This document shows positions 11,861 to 21,740 of a stretch of 64,000 nt of DNA, piece after piece. Position 1 is the first letter of the stretch. Each line of letters starts with the position of its first letter. Source of the DNA: Mycolicibacterium moriokaense (GTDB lineage: Bacteria > Actinomycetota > Actinomycetes > Mycobacteriales > Mycobacteriaceae). The stretch is taken from contig NZ_QQBJ01000014.1 in assembly GCF_003347205.1 (NCBI RefSeq), positions 1 through 64,000 on the forward strand, in the 5' to 3' direction. A program made the translations under genes and the position numbers. A model generated the notes under the pieces. That model worked only from the letters and a program-made list of their open reading frames with translations. It ran no database searches and had not been told where the DNA came from.

Positions 11861-11866
11861 ATTCTA
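11861..11866 (-). promoter_or_regulatory. Likely -10 element for gcvP leader
   Basis: TAGAAT (TANNNT consensus) lies just upstream of the riboswitch and downstream of the MerR gene stop, placing a transcription start near 11854. This would give gcvP its own riboswitch-controlled transcript separate from the upstream operon. The -35 region is not recognisable. Confidence 0.5.
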
Positions 11867-11891
11867 CCGGCACGCGCGTGGCGGCGGGATG

Positions 11892-12515
11892 TCAGCCGAT
11901 CTTGCGGTCGCGATGCTTGCGGCGGCTGGCCAGCTCGTCCTCCGGCGCGCTGATCGACTCGCCGCCGTCGGCCCGCTCGCCGGGGAAATCGGCGATGGCG
12001 CCGGTCAACTCCCGCATCGCGCCGGAGACGGCGATGCCGAACACACCCTGGCCGCCCTGCAGCAGGTCGACGACTTCCTCGGCCGACGTGCACTCGTAGA
12101 CCGTGGTGCCGTCGGAGAACAGTGTGATGTTGGCCAGATCGCGTACGCCCCGCTGGCGCAGGTGATCGACGGCCACCCGGATGTTGTGCAGCGAGATGCC
12201 GGTATCGAGCAGTCGCTTGACGATCTTGAGGACGAGAATGTCCTTGAACGAGTACAGCCGCTGGCTGCCGGATCCGGCGGCGCTGCGAATCGACGGGACG
12301 ACCAGCGACGTCCTGGCCCAGTAGTCCAGCTGGCGGTAGGTGATGCCGGCGATCTGGCAGGCGCTCGGTCCGCGGTAGCCCACCAGTTCGTCGGGCACCG
12401 AGTCATCGGGGAAGAGCCCGGCCTGTACGGGTTCGCTGGGAGCCGGGGCCGGCGGCTGCGGTGCACCATCGTCCGATGACAGATCCAGCTGTTCTTGACG
12501 TGGCGTCTCGTCCAC
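11892..12515 (-). CDS. MerR-family regulator, Rv1830 type
   Basis: A 207-residue protein with a MerR helix-turn-helix beginning at YRGPSACQIAGITYRQLDYW, followed by LKIVKRLLDTGISLHNIRVAV and a C-terminal segment TVYECTSAEEVVDLLQGGQGVFGI characteristic of the Rv1830 family. The N-terminal 40 residues are Pro/Gln-rich and poorly conserved. The GTG start is preceded by GAGAGGA with suitable spacing; a longer reading would give an implausible N-terminus. It follows the DUF151 gene and precedes gcvP, as in M. tuberculosis. The target genes cannot be read from the sequence. Confidence 0.88.
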   Translation of the reverse strand: MDETPRQEQLDLSSDDGAPQPPAPAPSEPVQAGLFPDDSVPDELVGYRGPSACQIAGITYRQLDYWARTSLVVPSIRSAAGSGSQRLYSFKDILVLKIVKRLLDTGISLHNIRVAVDHLRQRGVRDLANITLFSDGTTVYECTSAEEVVDLLQGGQGVFGIAVSGAMRELTGAIADFPGERADGGESISAPEDELASRRKHRDRKIG

Positions 12516-12762
12516 TCTCGAATCCTCTCGCCTATCGAACTCGCGTCTGTGACCTGCACCGCGGCACGTTTGCCAAAGCCCGAATGTGTCGAGCATACGC
12601 TCCTCGGCGAACCCTGACTGCCCGTCGTGTCGTTCAAAGTATGGCTGCCCAGAACCCCGTTACCGGAAACCCGCGCCGCGTGTCGAGCCGGAAAGCTTTA
12701 GTTGAGATGCATCCGTGATATTCGGCCGCGACACAAGGAGCAGGAAGGACCCGCGCTGGAGG

Positions 12763-13257
12763 TCAGGTGGCTTTGAAGTCGTCCGGCGACACGCTGTCCA
12801 GGAATTCCTTGAACTTCTCGACCTCGTCTTCGCGCACCGCGCCCGCGGCTTCTTCGTCGTTCTCGTCGGGGATCAGCAGGCCGGCCTCCGCGAGGACCGC
12901 CTCCTCGACGTAGATCGGCACGCCGACCCGCAGTGCGATGGCCACCGAGTCCGACGGCCTGGCCGACACCTTGATGTCGCGGTCGAAGATCAGGTCGGCG
13001 TAGAAGGTGCCCTCCTGGAGGTCGACGATGCGCACTTCCTTGAGTGAATGACCAAGAGCGGCAATGAGATCTCGGATCAGATCGTGGGTGAGCGGCCGAG
13101 CAGGCTCGACACCCTGCTGCTCGAGGGCGATCGCGGCGGCCTCCGACTGACCGATCCAGATGGGCAGATACCGGTCGCCGTTGGACTCGCGCAGCAGCAA
13201 CACCGGCTGATTCTGGGGCTGCTCCACGCGAATGCCGACTACCCGAACCTCACCCAT
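12763..13257 (-). CDS. DUF151 bifunctional-nuclease-family protein (Rv1829)
   Basis: A 164-residue cytosolic protein of the DUF151/BFN family. The conserved block LRESNGDRYLPIWIGQSEAAAIALEQQG is at about 22-49, with DLQEGTFYADLIF and ARPSDSVAIALR further on. The C-terminal DDFKAT tail is acidic and variable. It lies between two MerR regulators exactly as Rv1829 does. The biochemical role in actinobacteria is not settled. The gene is followed by a 247-bp gap before the Rv1830-type gene in which only spacer was seen. Confidence 0.88.
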   Translation of the reverse strand: MGEVRVVGIRVEQPQNQPVLLLRESNGDRYLPIWIGQSEAAAIALEQQGVEPARPLTHDLIRDLIAALGHSLKEVRIVDLQEGTFYADLIFDRDIKVSARPSDSVAIALRVGVPIYVEEAVLAEAGLLIPDENDEEAAGAVREDEVEKFKEFLDSVSPDDFKAT

Positions 13258-13305
13258 CTGTGTCTGCCCTCCGCACCGCTGAAGCCACTATGACGAGTCT
13301 AATCC

Positions 13306-14037
13306 TCACCTGTCCAGAACGTCGCGCACGGCCGACTTGATCAACGACGTGTGCAACGTGATAGCGAGCGCGGCCACCTCGCGGGCCAGATCGTCGGCGC
13401 GGTCGCGCGCCCCCGCTTTACCGCCCTTGACCACCGGTCCGGCGATCTGAGCGATCAGATCGGACTGCCGGTCGGCGGCCGACCGGAACGCCCGTAGGTG
13501 GCGCGGCTCCACCCCGTATTCGGCGAGCGCACGCGCGCACTCGGCGATGACGACCGAATGGTCATCGAAGAGCCCGCCGGGGCCCGTGGTGATCACGCCC
13601 TCCTTGAGCAAGGCGGTCAGCAGTGCGTCGCTCACACCCGAGCGCGCCAGCACATCCTCGCGGCTCAGTCGCACCTGGGCGGGTGCCACGGCGGCGTCGA
13701 TCCCGGCCGACTCACCGGACACCGGCACCAATCGCGGTACGCCGTAGGGCGATCCGGTGCGCGGCAGCTCGCCGTCGGGTTGGGCGTCCAGCTGCGCCTT
13801 GATCACCTTCAAAGGCAAGTACTGGTCGCGCTGCGCGGTGAGGATGAAGCGCAGCCGGGCGCAGTCGTAGGCGGTGAACCGCCGATACCCCGACGCCGTC
13901 CGCTCAGGCGTGACCAGTCCCTCGGCTTCCAGGAAGCGGATCTTCGAGATGGTCACGTCCGGGAAGTCCGGTCGCAGCGAATCGAGCACCGCTCCGATCG
14001 ACATCCCGGATAAGGCGGGCGTGTCGGGTGCGGTCAC
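13306..14037 (-). CDS. MerR-family regulator, Rv1828 type
   Basis: A 243-residue MerR protein: [43 protein letters not shown] carries the winged helix-turn-helix, followed by a coiled dimerisation helix and a large C-terminal domain ending [14 protein letters not shown]. It matches Rv1828, which binds DNA but whose regulon is poorly known. GTG start; one base separates it from the garA stop, so the two are likely co-translated. Confidence 0.92.
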   Translation of the reverse strand: MTAPDTPALSGMSIGAVLDSLRPDFPDVTISKIRFLEAEGLVTPERTASGYRRFTAYDCARLRFILTAQRDQYLPLKVIKAQLDAQPDGELPRTGSPYGVPRLVPVSGESAGIDAAVAPAQVRLSREDVLARSGVSDALLTALLKEGVITTGPGGLFDDHSVVIAECARALAEYGVEPRHLRAFRSAADRQSDLIAQIAGPVVKGGKAGARDRADDLAREVAALAITLHTSLIKSAVRDVLDR

Positions 14038-14038
14038 G

Positions 14039-14521
14039 CTACGTGCCCGGGCCGCTGTCGTCGTCGTTCTTCGGGCCCGTCAGGAACACCAGCCGGAATT
14101 TGCCGATCTGAACCTCGTCGCCGTTGGCGAGGACCGCCGAGTCGACGGGCTCCCTGTTGACGTAGGTGCCGTTGAGCGAGCCCACGTCGACGACCTGGAA
14201 TTCGGCGTTCTCCAGCCGGAACTCTGCGTGCCGACGGCTCACGGTGACGTCGTCGAGGAAGATGTCGCTGTCGGGATGCCGCCCGGCCGAGGTGGTCGGC
14301 TGATCGAGCAGGAAGCGGGAACCGGCGTTGGGCCCACGTTTGACGACAAGCAGCGCCGATCCGGCCGGCAGGCCCTCCACACCGGAGACCGCCCCCTCGG
14401 TTCCCGCCGCCGCCGGGGCGTCGAGTTCGTTGAGGAAGTCGGCTCGAAAGACCGATGTGGTCTCCACGGTGAGCTCGTCAGACGTCTGGTCAGCCCCAGA
14501 GTTCTGGTCCTTGTCCGTCAC
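14039..14521 (-). CDS. garA: FHA-domain metabolic regulator GarA
   Basis: A 160-residue GarA (Rv1827), the phospho-switch protein that binds and inhibits alpha-ketoglutarate dehydrogenase and NAD-glutamate dehydrogenase and stimulates glutamate synthase when unphosphorylated. The N-terminal VETTSVFR has Thr21 and Thr22, the known PknG and PknB sites. The FHA domain spans about 70-145 with [21 protein letters not shown] and GSLNGTYVN. The GTG is preceded by GAGGAG at good spacing; an upstream in-frame start would add an unconserved Arg-rich tail. It lies downstream of gcvH, linking glycine cleavage and nitrogen metabolism genes. Confidence 0.96.
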   Translation of the reverse strand: MTDKDQNSGADQTSDELTVETTSVFRADFLNELDAPAAAGTEGAVSGVEGLPAGSALLVVKRGPNAGSRFLLDQPTTSAGRHPDSDIFLDDVTVSRRHAEFRLENAEFQVVDVGSLNGTYVNREPVDSAVLANGDEVQIGKFRLVFLTGPKNDDDSGPGT

Positions 14522-14709
14522 CCGCTGCTCCTCACTGGCTGCTGTGGCGATATCTGGCGGGCCCCGCTGTGGGCCCCGTTTCCAGCCGTCATTCGTCTCA
14601 GGTCGACCGTACCGCGCTGCGGTCGACGTTGGGTCCACCCCCGCCGGATCAACATGAACACCTCACGTGATCAGACGGTGGAACCGATCGCTGGCACCCT
14701 AACAACAGC

Positions 14710-15105
14710 TCACTCGGTCACCAGCGCCTGGTAGCCGTCCGCATCCAGCAGGCCACCGAGCTGTTCGGCCAGGGCGTCCGTGTCGGCCTGCAGCTCGATG
14801 AGCCAACCCTCGCCGTACGGGTCGGAGTTGACCAGCTGCGGGCTGCCCTCCAGATCACCGTTGACGGCAACGACTTTCGCCGTCACCGGGGAATAGAGGT
14901 CCGACACCGACTTCGTCGACTCGACCTCACCGAAGGACTCCCCTGCGGAGACGTCGCTGCCGACGTCGGGCAGCTGGACGAACACCACGTCGCCCAGCGA
15001 GGACTGGGCGAAGTCGGTGATGCCGACCCTTACGGTGTCGTCACCGACTTTCTGCACCCACTCGTGTTCTGAGGTGTAGGACAGATCGGCGGGGATTTCG
15101 CTCAC
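14710..15105 (-). CDS. gcvH: Glycine cleavage system H protein
   Basis: A 131-residue lipoyl carrier protein that shuttles the aminomethyl group between the P, T and L proteins. The lipoylated lysine is Lys65 in GEVESTKSVSDLYSP, and the start MSEIPADLSYTSEHEWV is typical. The GTG has a strong GAGGAG 5 nt upstream. It is in a minus-strand run with the DUF881 genes upstream and garA downstream. gcvP is encoded in the same window; a T-protein gene was not seen. Confidence 0.97.
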   Translation of the reverse strand: MSEIPADLSYTSEHEWVQKVGDDTVRVGITDFAQSSLGDVVFVQLPDVGSDVSAGESFGEVESTKSVSDLYSPVTAKVVAVNGDLEGSPQLVNSDPYGEGWLIELQADTDALAEQLGGLLDADGYQALVTE

Positions 15106-15130
15106 GGTGCTCCTCTTCGCAGCTGGGGGC

Positions 15131-16006
15131 TCACTTCACGGGCTGAGCGTATTGGCGGGGTTTCGGTTGCCGCAACGCGGTCACGTCGACCCGGTCGGAT
15201 TGTTCTACCACCATCGTGCCGCCGACGCGTTCCACACTGTCGGTCGCACCACCTGGAATGTTCATCGCCGCCGCCAGCGTCGGCGGATCTCCGATCGCCA
15301 CAACGGTATAGGGCGGGTTGAGCGTCTGGCCGTCGATCTCGAGCGCACCCGGTCGGCCGACCACCCAAGTGTCCACCCCGACCCGCACGGTGTTCTGGCC
15401 GCCGTGGATCTCCATCGCCTCGGCGCCGGCGTTGCGCAGCTCGTTGATCACGTCGAGCATGGTTTCGGGCGCCACCCCGGTGGCAGCGTCGGCAATGGTC
15501 AGGGTGACCCCCGGCCCCGTTGCGGGCACGGTGCCGATCAGAATCGACAGCGCGGCCAACCGGGCCTGGGCGTTCTCGATGGCGGCCTGGTCGCTGGTGC
15601 CCGATGCCTGAAGCGACGCCAGGCTGCGTTGCAGGTCGGCGACCTCGGTGTTGAGCGCCGCCTCGCGTTGCTGCAGCGAATCCAAAAGCACCAGCAAGTC
15701 GGCCGGGCGCGCGGTCTCCAGCGAATCCCCGGAATCGTTCTGTCGCACCTGGGTGACGATCGCGATGCCGAGCAACACGCACAGCAGCGCACCCAGCGCC
15801 CCGAACACCAACTGCGACCGACCCAGCCGCAACAGGCCCCGAACCCCTGCGGGCCGCAGCTCGCCGATCTGCTGTGCGGGCTCGTCGGACGGTCGTTCAT
15901 GCCTGCCCGCCGCCGCGGACGGGTGGCCGCCGTCGGAAGTGTCGGCGGGGGCCTCTTCCGTGGGGGCCTTGTCCTCGGGGGGCTCGGGGGGTTTGTCGTC
16001 GGTCAT
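15131..16006 (-). CDS. DUF881 membrane protein (Rv1825)
   Basis: A 291-residue protein with an acidic Pro-rich N-terminus (about 1-55), one transmembrane helix at about 66-86 (LVFGALGALLCVLLGIAIV), a coiled-coil segment (about 100-150), and an extracytoplasmic DUF881 domain with TGPGVTLTI, INELRNAGAEAMEI and PYTVVAIGDP. Homologous to the other DUF881 protein two genes upstream. The family is conserved in actinobacteria near cell-division and envelope genes, but its role is unknown. Confidence 0.9.
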   Translation of the reverse strand: MTDDKPPEPPEDKAPTEEAPADTSDGGHPSAAAGRHERPSDEPAQQIGELRPAGVRGLLRLGRSQLVFGALGALLCVLLGIAIVTQVRQNDSGDSLETARPADLLVLLDSLQQREAALNTEVADLQRSLASLQASGTSDQAAIENAQARLAALSILIGTVPATGPGVTLTIADAATGVAPETMLDVINELRNAGAEAMEIHGGQNTVRVGVDTWVVGRPGALEIDGQTLNPPYTVVAIGDPPTLAAAMNIPGGATDSVERVGGTMVVEQSDRVDVTALRQPKPRQYAQPVK

Positions 16007-16011
16007 CGCTG

Positions 16012-16344
16012 TCAGGCGCCGAAGAGTCTGCGTCGCAGTGCCGCTGCGTTGCCGAAGATCCGAATGCCGAGGACGACGATGATCGCCGTCGACAGTTGCG
16101 TGCCGACGCCGAGTTGGTCACCCACGTAGACGATGAGCGCGGCGACCAGAACGTTGAACACGAACGACACCACGAACACCTTCGGGTCGAAGATGCGTTC
16201 CAGATACGCCCGCAGCCCGCCGAACACCGCGTCCAGAGCGGCGACCACCGCGATCGGCAGATAGGGCTCGACGAAATCGGGCACGCTGGGATGAAAGACC
16301 AAACCGAGAACGATGCCGATGACAAGTGCGGCGATTCCGATCAT
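16012..16344 (-). CDS. sbp: Small basic membrane protein, DUF1290 (Rv1824)
   Basis: A 110-residue Sbp-family protein with three hydrophobic helices: [17 protein letters not shown], a central [23 protein letters not shown], and the [29 protein letters not shown] core typical of DUF1290. It ends with a basic RRRLF tail. It sits between the two DUF881 genes, an arrangement conserved in actinobacteria and suggestive of one membrane complex. Its ATG overlaps the upstream stop as ATGA. Confidence 0.92.
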   Translation of the reverse strand: MIGIAALVIGIVLGLVFHPSVPDFVEPYLPIAVVAALDAVFGGLRAYLERIFDPKVFVVSFVFNVLVAALIVYVGDQLGVGTQLSTAIIVVLGIRIFGNAAALRRRLFGA

Positions 16345-17357
16345 TTGTCTCCGATTTCCTTGCCGAAGTTGACATCTCGCACCGAACCGGCAGGTGCGGT
16401 GACCGTGTCGGTGGAGCTGACGGTGACCCCGACGCCGTATGAGGCCTCCAGCAGCCGGAGGCGTTGCAGGCCCGGGCTGCTGTCGAACATATCCGCCATG
16501 CTGTGCGGCGGGCCGATCGCGACGATCGTGTAGGGGCTGCTGATCGGCTGATTGTCGACCAGGATTCCGCCGCCCGCCTGGCGGATGGTCACGTTGGGTC
16601 CGATGCGCACGCCGCCGACCGCGACCGCTTCGGCGCCGCTGGCCCACAGCGAGTTGACGACCATTTGCAGATCCCGGTCCAGGATGACCTGGCGGCTGCC
16701 CTCGATGCGCTCTTTCGAGACATCGCTGAGGTCGTTGGACACCCCGGGGTCGGTGATCGTCACCGTCAGCCCGGGTCCGGTCACCGCGGTGGCCGCCGCC
16801 GAGAAGTTGGCGCCGTCTAGGCTGCCCAGCAGCCTTCTGCCCTTTTCGTCGCCCTCAAGGCGGCCGCGCCGTTCGTCGTCGAGTTCGGCGGCCAGCGCGT
16901 CACGGCGTTGCGTCGCGGTGCTCGTCGCCTGCTCCGCGGACCGCACACTGCCGGACAGCACTTGCTGGGTCTCCCGCACGCCGGGGGCCGTGGCCTGCGC
17001 CTGTGCGACGGCCAGGGCGAAGACGGTGGCCACCGCCGCGGCGGCCACCAACTGCCAACCCGCCGTTGCCAATCGACTTCTCGAGCGGGTGCCGTCGCTG
17101 CGCTCGGCCGCGGCCGCCGCATACCCCGGATCGAGATGCACCGACAACAGCGACCGCAGCAGCGACGGAACGGGGATCAGTGTCGGCGCGCCCGCCTTGT
17201 GCACGTTGCGCCCGGCATCGGGGTCATAGCCGCCGAGCGCCCGGCGTTCGTCGGCTCCGGCGTCCGATGTCGCCGGCTTGCCGGCTCCGGCGTCCGATGT
17301 CGCCGGCTTTCCGGCTCCGGCGTCCGATGTCGCCGGCCCCCCTGCGGGCTCAGGCAC
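16341..17357 (-). CDS. DUF881 membrane protein with N-terminal repeats (Rv1823)
   Basis: A 338-residue paralog of the DUF881 protein. The N-terminus carries three near-identical 10-residue repeats ([10 protein letters not shown]), then a basic cytosolic stretch, one membrane helix at about 101-121 ([18 protein letters not shown]), a coiled coil, and the DUF881 domain ([39 protein letters not shown]). GTG start overlapping the pgsA2 stop by 8 bp. The repeats are unlikely to be structured and may be strain-variable in number. Confidence 0.88.
   Translation of the reverse strand: MPEPAGGPATSDAGAGKPATSDAGAGKPATSDAGADERRALGGYDPDAGRNVHKAGAPTLIPVPSLLRSLLSVHLDPGYAAAAAERSDGTRSRSRLATAGWQLVAAAAVATVFALAVAQAQATAPGVRETQQVLSGSVRSAEQATSTATQRRDALAAELDDERRGRLEGDEKGRRLLGSLDGANFSAAATAVTGPGLTVTITDPGVSNDLSDVSKERIEGSRQVILDRDLQMVVNSLWASGAEAVAVGGVRIGPNVTIRQAGGGILVDNQPISSPYTIVAIGPPHSMADMFDSSPGLQRLRLLEASYGVGVTVSSTDTVTAPAGSVRDVNFGKEIGDK
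17251..17340 (-). repeat. Three tandem 30-bp repeats inside Rv1823-like gene
   Basis: Three adjacent 30-bp units at 17251, 17281 and 17311 share the core CTCCGGCGTCCGATGTCGCC with few mismatches, and keep the reading frame as 10-residue peptide repeats. They look like recent slippage or unequal exchange. Confidence 0.9.
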
Positions 17358-17949
17358 CGGAGTGCACCTTCGGCATCCGCCGCAGCACCATCCCCACCTG
17401 GATGAGGTACAGCACGGCCGACCACAGGTAGAGGGCGAGCCCCCAGATCAGAAACGCCCAGCCGCACGCCAGGATCACCCGGCTCCACAACGCGTCCCAC
17501 TGACCGAGCAGCACCAGCGGGAAGCCGGACATCAGGGCGAACGTCGCACCCTTGCCGATGTAGGTCACCGGCAGCGCCGTCAGGCCCCGGCTGCGCAGCA
17601 GCGGAAGCGTGGCCGCCAGCACGGCGTCGCGACCGATCAGGACCAGGACCACCCACCACGGCACGATGTGCGCGAAGCCGAACGCCAGCGGCACCGTGAT
17701 CATGTAGATGCGATCGACCGCGGGGTCGAGCAGTTCGCCGAGCCGCGAGGACTGATTCTCGACCAACCGGGCGATCTTGCCGTCGGCCCAGTCCGATGCG
17801 CCGCTGAACATCAGCACGGCCACCGCCCACCCGTTGGCGTGCGCTACTAGTAACAGATAGAGGAAAACCGGAACCAGGACGAGCCGCAGCGCTGACAGCG
17901 CGTTGGGCACCGTCACCACGCGGTCCCGCTCCCCCGGCGCGCGGTTCAT
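17350..17949 (-). CDS. pgsA2: CDP-alcohol phosphatidyltransferase (PgsA2)
   Basis: A 199-residue integral membrane enzyme transferring a phosphatidyl group from CDP-diacylglycerol to an alcohol. The signature D-x2-D-G-x2-A-R...G-x3-D-x3-D is present as [10 protein letters not shown] with the second half GELLDPAVD at about 73. Several membrane helices follow. It corresponds to Rv1822; the acceptor alcohol (glycerol-phosphate or other) is not determined from sequence. The ATG at 17949 sits 10 bp after the secA2 stop; an upstream extension would lie in the secA2 frame. Confidence 0.88.
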   Translation of the reverse strand: MNRAPGERDRVVTVPNALSALRLVLVPVFLYLLLVAHANGWAVAVLMFSGASDWADGKIARLVENQSSRLGELLDPAVDRIYMITVPLAFGFAHIVPWWVVLVLIGRDAVLAATLPLLRSRGLTALPVTYIGKGATFALMSGFPLVLLGQWDALWSRVILACGWAFLIWGLALYLWSAVLYLIQVGMVLRRMPKVHSGA

Positions 17950-17959
17950 GGGGATAAAC

Positions 17960-20305
17960 CTATCGGAATATCCCCGGCAGACTGAGCGCCGACATGGAGT
18001 CTTCCGCCAGCGGATTGTCGTGCACCATGTACGTCCACGTCGAGGTCGGGCGGGCCAGCTTGGACAGGTCGAGCCCCTGCTCCTCGGTGAGCAGGTCGGC
18101 GGTCTCGAAGGTCTGCTGGGCGGCCTCGATCGCGTCTGCGGCCAACGACGCGAACGCATCGACGGCCATCCGGTGGAACTCGTCGATCGGCTTCTGATGA
18201 CCCAACGCGCGCAGGTGGATGCTCTCGCGGATGTCGGAGAGGTAGGCGAGGTGATCCGCCCAGCCGCGGTCGAGGTGGTAGAGCATGATCTGCCTGCAGA
18301 TCTTCTCCAACCGCTCTTCGCCGAGTTCGTCGGCCAGCTCCTCGTATCGCTCCGGCGCCAGCTTCTCGAGCTCTTCGCGGGCAGTCGGGGTGCGCAGCAA
18401 CGTGTTTCGGCGCTCGACCAGGATGGCGCGCTGCTGTGCGATCAGCTCGTTGAACTGCCACGTGTTGGCGTGCACCGCGAGTAGCCGGCCTTCGGCGACC
18501 CGCTGCGCATGGTCCAGCAGGCCTGCGGCCTTCTTGTTGATCACTCGCCCGTCGTCGTCGGTCTCGGCGGGCAGCTTGTTCAGCTTCTCGGCTTCCAGAT
18601 GGGCGACCACCACGTCGTCTTCCCAGCTGGAAAAGAACACCGTCGAACCGGGATCGCCCTGCCGGCCCGCGCGGCCGCGCAACTGGTTGTCCAGCCTTTC
18701 GGTGTTGTGTCTGCCGGTGCCGATGACGTGCAATCCGCCGAGTTCGGCGACCTGCTCCTTGGCCTCGGATTGATCGCCGGCATCGGAGCCGCCGAGGCGG
18801 ATGTCGGTGCCGCGCCCCGCCATCTGGGTGGACACCGTGACCGAGCCCAGCTTGCCCGCCTCGGCGATGACGCGGGCCTCCTCCTCGTCGTTCTTGGCGT
18901 TCAGCACGACCGCGGGCACGCCGGCCTTGACCAGTCGTTCGTGTAGTTCTTCGGATTCGGCGACGTCGCGGGTGCCCACCAGGATCGGCTGTTTGGTCTT
19001 GTGCACCTCGGCGATGTGCTCGACGACCCCGTCGAACTTGGCGGCCGCCGTGATGTAGACGCGGTCCTCCTCGTCCTCGCGGATGTTGGGCGCGTTCGGC
19101 GGGATCGGCGACACACCGAGCTTGTAGAACTGCCGAAGCTGCTCACCCGCGGCCAGCGCGGTGCCGGTCATGCCGCACACCGTCGGGTACCGGCTGATGA
19201 GCGCCTGCACCGTGATGGTGTCGAGCACCTCGCCGGTTTCGGTGGTCTCGATGCCCTCCTTGGCCTCGACGGCGGCCTGCAGCCCGTCGGGCCAGCGCTG
19301 CAGTTGCGCGATGCGCCCGCGGCTGGCGTTGATCAGGTGCACCGCGTCGTCGCGGACGATGTAGTGCACGTCGCGGTGCAGCAGCACGTGCGCGTGCAGT
19401 GCGACGTTCACCTCGGTCAGGGTGGTCCCGACGTGCTCCTCCGAGTAGAGGTCGATGCCGCCGAGCTTGGCCTCGACTTTCTGCGCACCGGACTCGGTCA
19501 GGTGGACGTTGCGGCTGTCGGAGTCCGTGTCGTAATCCTGACCGGCCTCCAATTCGCCCACCAGCCGGATGATTTCGAGCTTCGGTAGCTCGCGGTGCGA
19601 CGTGCCGGCGAGAACCAGCGGAACCAGCGCCTCGTCGACGAGCACCGAGTCGGCCTCGTCGATCAGCGCCACGTCGGGGTTCGGCGACACCAGATCATCG
19701 ACGTCGGTGACCAGCTGGTCGCGCAGCACGTCGAAGCCGATCTCGTTGACCGAGGCATAGGTGATGTCGCACTTGTAGGCGGCGCGGCGCTCGTCGGCGG
19801 TCGAATCCGCGGTGACCCAGCCGACGGTCAGCCCCATCGCCTCCAGCAGCGGGCCCATCCACTCGGCGTCGCGCCTGGCCAGGTAGTCGTTGATGGTGAC
19901 GACGTGCACGTGGCGGCCGGCCAGTGCATAGCCCGCCGCGGCGATCGCGCCCGACAGCGTCTTACCTTCGCCGGTCGCCATCTCGATGACGTCGCCGGCC
20001 AGCATTCGCAACGCCCCGAGCAGCTGAACGTCGAACGGCCGCATCCCGGTGGTGCGCTCGGCGGCCTCGCGGGCGATGGCCAGAAACTGCGGAATGTCCA
20101 CCGAATCGGCGAGGTCTTTGAGAAGCAGCAGCTGGGTCGCCTTGGCCAACTGCTCGTCGTCGAGGTCGGCGGCCTTCTCGTCGAAGTCAGCAGACGCGCT
20201 CACCTGCGCCAGGGAGCGGGCCTGCTCCCTGTCGGTGCTGGCGCCCAGCAGCTTCCAGAACCGGTTGCTGACACGACCTGAGGTGCGGGTCTTCGTCTTC
20301 GCCAC
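17960..20305 (-). CDS. secA2: Accessory preprotein translocase ATPase SecA2
   Basis: A 781-residue SecA2, the shorter mycobacterial SecA paralog exporting a subset of proteins. Walker A is at about 110-117 (ATGEGKTL), the DEAD-type box is LIDEADSVL, and the second motor domain has [19 protein letters not shown] and [11 protein letters not shown]. The C-terminus ends SALSLPGIF and lacks the zinc tail of SecA1. The GTG at 20305 (AKTKTRTSG...) is preferred because a TACCGT -10 lies 7 nt upstream, consistent with a leaderless transcript; a GTG 42 nt further up is possible. It heads the pgsA2-DUF881-gcvH-garA run. Confidence 0.95.
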   Translation of the reverse strand: MAKTKTRTSGRVSNRFWKLLGASTDREQARSLAQVSASADFDEKAADLDDEQLAKATQLLLLKDLADSVDIPQFLAIAREAAERTTGMRPFDVQLLGALRMLAGDVIEMATGEGKTLSGAIAAAGYALAGRHVHVVTINDYLARRDAEWMGPLLEAMGLTVGWVTADSTADERRAAYKCDITYASVNEIGFDVLRDQLVTDVDDLVSPNPDVALIDEADSVLVDEALVPLVLAGTSHRELPKLEIIRLVGELEAGQDYDTDSDSRNVHLTESGAQKVEAKLGGIDLYSEEHVGTTLTEVNVALHAHVLLHRDVHYIVRDDAVHLINASRGRIAQLQRWPDGLQAAVEAKEGIETTETGEVLDTITVQALISRYPTVCGMTGTALAAGEQLRQFYKLGVSPIPPNAPNIREDEEDRVYITAAAKFDGVVEHIAEVHKTKQPILVGTRDVAESEELHERLVKAGVPAVVLNAKNDEEEARVIAEAGKLGSVTVSTQMAGRGTDIRLGGSDAGDQSEAKEQVAELGGLHVIGTGRHNTERLDNQLRGRAGRQGDPGSTVFFSSWEDDVVVAHLEAEKLNKLPAETDDDGRVINKKAAGLLDHAQRVAEGRLLAVHANTWQFNELIAQQRAILVERRNTLLRTPTAREELEKLAPERYEELADELGEERLEKICRQIMLYHLDRGWADHLAYLSDIRESIHLRALGHQKPIDEFHRMAVDAFASLAADAIEAAQQTFETADLLTEEQGLDLSKLARPTSTWTYMVHDNPLAEDSMSALSLPGIFR

Positions 20306-20312
20306 GAACGCT

Positions 20313-20318
20313 ACGGTA
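20313..20318 (-). promoter_or_regulatory. Candidate -10 for leaderless secA2 transcript
   Basis: TACCGT fits TANNNT and ends 7 nt before the secA2 GTG, the spacing seen for mycobacterial leaderless genes. No ribosome binding site is present in this gap. Confidence 0.4.
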
Positions 20319-20453
20319 CGCGGCCCCGCCGGCCGGCCACCAAACACCGCGAGAGTGCGGGTCGGCGGGCCGACACGCCGGTCAGACCGCGCACTTTACC
20401 CAGGCGCGCGCAGCGTCGGGGATGCCGCAACGGCCCGTTCGGACCCCTAGAAA

Positions 20454-20472
20454 TAAGGATAGGCAATGCTAA
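20454..20472 (+). promoter_or_regulatory. IdeR-type iron box candidate
   Basis: TAAGGATAGGCAATGCTAA matches the 19-bp IdeR/DtxR consensus TTAGGTTAGGCTAACCTAA at 14 positions, including the central TAGGC and the terminal CTAA. It overlaps the start codon region of the PepSY membrane protein, a family commonly tied to iron uptake. Binding of IdeR with Fe(II) here would block expression in iron-replete cells. Confidence 0.5.
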
Positions 20473-21740
20473 TGTTGCGCCTCGTGTCACGACGCGCACT
20501 CTCACGAACCCTCCGGCTGAGGCGGCTGCTGGTGGGGTTACACCGATGGACAGCGCTGGTCCTCGGCCTACTGCTGGTGGTGGTCAGCACCAGCGGCGCC
20601 CTCGTCGTCTACGCCCCGGAACTACTGCGCACGAGCAACAGCGAGCTGTTTCACAGCACGCCCGCCGAGCGCCAAGTCGACTTCACCACCGCGATCGAGG
20701 GGGTCCAGGCGTCCGAACCTGACTTCGAACCCGCCGAAATCGCGCTCAAGGACGGCGTTTTCATGCTCACCGGCGCCGACAGCGAGCTCACCTACTTCGT
20801 GGATGCCGGTACCGGCGAGTTGAACGGCAGCGGCGACCTGTACGGCGGGGTGGTCGGATTTCTGGAGAACCTGCACGACTGCGGGCTCACCTGCGAGGAG
20901 TTCGCCGGTTACACCCCGTGGCTGGCCGCGCCGTCTGCGCTCGCGGGCATGACTCCGTTCGCGGAGATGACCTGGGGCGCGCTTCTTCTCGCGCTCGCGG
21001 GCCTGGCGGCCGTCCTTCTCGTCATCACCGCGCCCTTCATCTGGTGGCCCGGGCTGCGCAAGCTGCCGAGCGCGTTACGCGTTCGGTGGCGCAGAAGCCG
21101 GTTCGCGCGGGACTTCGACCTGCACAACCTGATCGGGATCGTGGCGCTGGTGCCGCTGCTCGTGTGGGGGCTGACCGGGTTGAACTTCGAGGTTCCCGGG
21201 TTCCGTACAGCGTGGGACGCGGTGACCGGCGGACAGAGCCCACCAGAAGACAACTACTCCATGGAGACATCCGAGAATCCAGAAGCGGCAGTCACTTTGG
21301 ATGACGCGATGACGGCGGCCATTGCGCGGTTCCCCGGTTCCCGCGTGACGTGGGTCGGGATGCCGTCCGAGGACGCCGCGTTCTACTCGATCGACCTGCT
21401 CGACGGTGGACCGAATCTGTGGGCCCACAACGCGGTATACGAGGGAAACCGTTCGGTCGGAGTGGACGCAGGCGACGCGGGCAACGTGCGTGTCTTCCTC
21501 GGGCCGTCCCCCACCCTGTCCAATGCGATGGCCGACGAGTGGGCGCAGCCGGCGCTGCACTACGGCACCGCCGTGAACGGATACTGGCGGGCGTTGTGGT
21601 TCGCGCTCGGGCTGACTCCTCTTCTGCTGTTCCTCACCGGGCTCAGCACCTGGCTGTACCGCAAGCGGGTGACACGGCGCCGTCGCGCCGGCCAGGCTCA
21701 TGTCGCCGACGGCGAGGCGAAGGAAACCCGCACCGAGTAG
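20466..21740 (+). CDS. PepSY-domain membrane protein, probable siderophore/iron role
   Basis: A 424-residue PepSY-associated TM-helix protein. A first helix is near 32-52 (WTALVLGLLLVVVSTSGALVVY) following the family motif LHRW; a second lies near 170-195, a third near 222-240 (DLHNLIGIVALVPLLVWGLTGLNF), and a last near 376-398. Extracytoplasmic loops carry two PepSY-like regions with VDAGTGEL. Such proteins are often linked to reduction or handling of ferric siderophores, which is inferred here from the iron box over the start. ATG at 20466 or 20472 both have AAGGATAGG upstream. The 3' end overlaps the convergent GNAT gene by 43 bp. Confidence 0.82.
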   Translation: MLMLRLVSRRALSRTLRLRRLLVGLHRWTALVLGLLLVVVSTSGALVVYAPELLRTSNSELFHSTPAERQVDFTTAIEGVQASEPDFEPAEIALKDGVFMLTGADSELTYFVDAGTGELNGSGDLYGGVVGFLENLHDCGLTCEEFAGYTPWLAAPSALAGMTPFAEMTWGALLLALAGLAAVLLVITAPFIWWPGLRKLPSALRVRWRRSRFARDFDLHNLIGIVALVPLLVWGLTGLNFEVPGFRTAWDAVTGGQSPPEDNYSMETSENPEAAVTLDDAMTAAIARFPGSRVTWVGMPSEDAAFYSIDLLDGGPNLWAHNAVYEGNRSVGVDAGDAGNVRVFLGPSPTLSNAMADEWAQPALHYGTAVNGYWRALWFALGLTPLLLFLTGLSTWLYRKRVTRRRRAGQAHVADGEAKETRTE

